From Oscillospiraceae bacterium (GTDB lineage: Bacteria; Bacillota; Clostridia; Oscillospirales; Ruminococcaceae), in contig JAEDGE010000092.1 in NCBI GenBank assembly GCA_016297675.1, positions 1 to 7,819 of the forward strand: a stretch of DNA of 7,819 nt. The letters are read 5' to 3'. The position numbers were made by a program, and so were the translations under genes. Positions 6,606 to 7,819 of this stretch are shown here, piece after piece (the first letter of the stretch is position 1; every line of letters begins with the position of its first letter). Under the pieces are notes generated by a model. That model made no database searches and was not told where the DNA came from. It saw only the letters and a list, made by a program, of their open reading frames with translations.

Positions 6606-7574
6606 TCAAATATATTGCAGTGTCCGTAGCAAAAAGAGCCAGAATGTTAAGGTAAATGCACTACATAATGTGGTTAACATGACACTGCAAGCGGTTAAGG
6701 TTCCTTGATGTCCCATATTGCGTGCCATCACAAAGCAACTGCCTGTCGTTGCACTGCCGAGCATGACCAAAATGGCAATCAATTTTTCTGTTCGGAATCC
6801 AAAGGCAATTGCAAGCGGCAAAAATAATCCGCAGAACAACAGCAGTTTGATACAGGTAATTCCAATCGTTGCCGGAAATTTTCCTTTCGCATCCTGCCAC
6901 TGAAACGATGCCCCCAATGCAATTAAAGAAAGTGGCGTTGCCATATTGCCCAGATAGGATACCGATTTTGAGAGAATCACCGGCTGTGAAATCTTCAGAA
7001 CCGACCAAAGCATGCCAACCACAATTCCAAGGATAATTGGATTGGTTACAACGTTTTTCACTGTTTTCAGCAAAAGTGCTTTTCGATCTGGTTTGGATGT
7101 ACCATCTGCTGATGCAGCGGTTACCGAAAGCACAATCACAGCAATGATATTATAAAGTGGTACGGTTCCAACAATCATCAGAGCCGCCATCGTGGCTTCT
7201 CCATAGATATTTTTTACAAAGGCAATGCCGAGAATGGCGGCACTGCTGCGATAAGCAGCCTGAATGAACTCTCCCCGCTCTGTTTTGTCCCGATGGAGCA
7301 ATGAGAAAAGCAATGCAATCACGATACTCATTACTGTAACACAAAAACAAAACAGTACAAATTTGGTATCCCAGACTGCCCGAAAATCCGCAGTGGATAA
7401 ATCCATAAACAGCAACGCCGGCAACAGCACTTTAAATGCAAGTTGATTGAGCTTCTGTGTTGTATTGTCATCCAGCAATTGTACTCGTCGCAAAAAAAAT
7501 CCTACTACCATCATTAAAAAAACAGGAATGGTGGCATTTAGACTGAAAATGAGATTGTTTGTAAAAGTTTGCAT
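6606..7574 (-). CDS. AEC-family (auxin efflux carrier-like) permease
   Basis: Product of 322 aa, the normal length for the bacterial AEC (Mem_trans) family of inner-membrane carriers, which move small organic acids such as malate or malonate, and other substrates. The chain is almost wholly hydrophobic, with about ten likely transmembrane segments in two halves. Family-like stretches include TVPLYNIIAVIVLS in the middle, NPIILGIVVGM opening the second half, and TPLSLIALGASF after it. The ATG start at 7572-7574 is preceded by AAAGAAGG with 7 nt spacing (7582-7589). It is transcribed alone, convergent with the lyase, from the promoter at 7613-7641. The substrate cannot be read from the sequence. 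Proximity to a pectinase invites the idea of a sugar acid, but nothing in the protein shows this, and cellulosome genes are often scattered among unrelated ones. Confidence 0.92.
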   Translation of the reverse strand: MQTFTNNLIFSLNATIPVFLMMVVGFFLRRVQLLDDNTTQKLNQLAFKVLLPALLFMDLSTADFRAVWDTKFVLFCFCVTVMSIVIALLFSLLHRDKTERGEFIQAAYRSSAAILGIAFVKNIYGEATMAALMIVGTVPLYNIIAVIVLSVTAASADGTSKPDRKALLLKTVKNVVTNPIILGIVVGMLWSVLKISQPVILSKSVSYLGNMATPLSLIALGASFQWQDAKGKFPATIGITCIKLLLFCGLFLPLAIAFGFRTEKLIAILVMLGSATTGSCFVMARNMGHQGTLTACSVMLTTLCSAFTLTFWLFLLRTLQYI

Positions 7575-7612
7575 AAAAATACCTTCTTTGTTGAATTTGC
7601 AAATGCTCTTAC

Positions 7613-7641
7613 AGTTTATCTCATTTTTTTGCGTTTGTCAA
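7613..7641 (-). promoter_or_regulatory. SigA-type promoter of the permease gene
   Basis: On the minus strand TTGACA (7636-7641), 17 bp, then TAAACT (7613-7618, 4 of 6 matches). Transcription would start near 7606, leaving a leader of about 32 nt that holds the ribosome binding site. Confidence 0.78.
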
Positions 7642-7819
7642 TCAAAAATGCAAAAATCTCACGCAAATCCATTTTCGGATTTCTTAGGGAAAACTTGTCT
7701 GAACCGTCCGGCAGAATCGCTACGCTGTCTGCCTGTGACCGCTGTCCGCCCTGTTCGGTATCTCAATTTGCAGTCTAACTACACTAAATTTCTGCATTTC
7801 GTACCGTTTTGTTTTTTTC
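7642..7819. other. Gene-free right end with a GC-rich island
   Basis: I see no gene with a start codon, ribosome binding site and coding length here. About 7700-7760 is clearly richer in G+C than the AT-rich flanks. It contains an imperfect 17-bp-spaced direct repeat (CGCTGTCTGCC at 7723-7733, CGCTGTCCGCC at 7740-7750, 10 of 11 identical) and a 6-bp inverted repeat (GGCAGA / TCTGCC) with a 12-nt loop. On the minus strand one frame stays open for about 48 codons, ending inside the permease promoter, but has no usable upstream start. It may be a dispersed repeat or the remnant of a gene end. Confidence 0.4.

Noticed and set aside
7569..7778. 69-codon plus-strand open frame at the right end
   Set aside because: It begins antisense to the permease start, crosses its promoter and ends in the GC-rich island; no ribosome binding site or family resemblance.
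1..7819. CRISPR array, tRNA, rRNA, riboswitch, phage or defence genes
   Set aside because: I found no regular spaced repeats, no tRNA-like cloverleaf, no conserved riboswitch core and no proteins of such systems in any frame.

Overview
The window looks like chromosomal DNA from a fibre-degrading, cellulosome-forming member of the Ruminococcus group (Bacillota, Clostridia). The evidence is a secreted pectate lyase with Thr-rich linkers and a C-terminal type I dockerin, SigA-type promoters (TTGACA, 17 bp, TATAAT-like), strong AGGAGG-type ribosome binding sites and AT-rich intergenic DNA. The module set PL1 - PL9 - CBM77 - dockerin closely resembles the Ruminococcus flavefaciens enzyme that founded CBM77, so I favour that genus. 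The species cannot be fixed from the sequence.

Layout, left to right. Positions 1-240 are non-coding: a leftward promoter for a gene beyond the window edge, then a compact 107-bp compound palindrome (99-205), the most unusual structure here. At 243-278 lies the terminator of a leftward gene (309-2159) for a membrane-anchored L,D-transpeptidase of the YkuD family. A roughly 500-bp AT-rich divergent region (2160-2656) holds a perfect-consensus leftward promoter for the transpeptidase and a rightward promoter for the pectate lyase. The lyase gene fills 2657-6520. A terminator lies between it and a convergent, leftward AEC-family permease gene (6606-7574), which has its own promoter just upstream. 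The last 245 bases carry that promoter and a GC-rich, gene-free stretch.

The three genes appear to be single-gene transcription units. The lyase should be exported, docked onto a scaffoldin through its dockerin, held on homogalacturonan by its CBM77, and cut pectin with two different lyase folds. The transpeptidase should act on peptidoglycan outside the membrane. The permease exports or imports an unidentified small organic anion; any link to pectin breakdown is only positional. Two of the three genes start with TTG, each set by a well-placed ribosome binding site. I found no tRNA, rRNA, CRISPR array, transposase or new multi-gene defence-type system.
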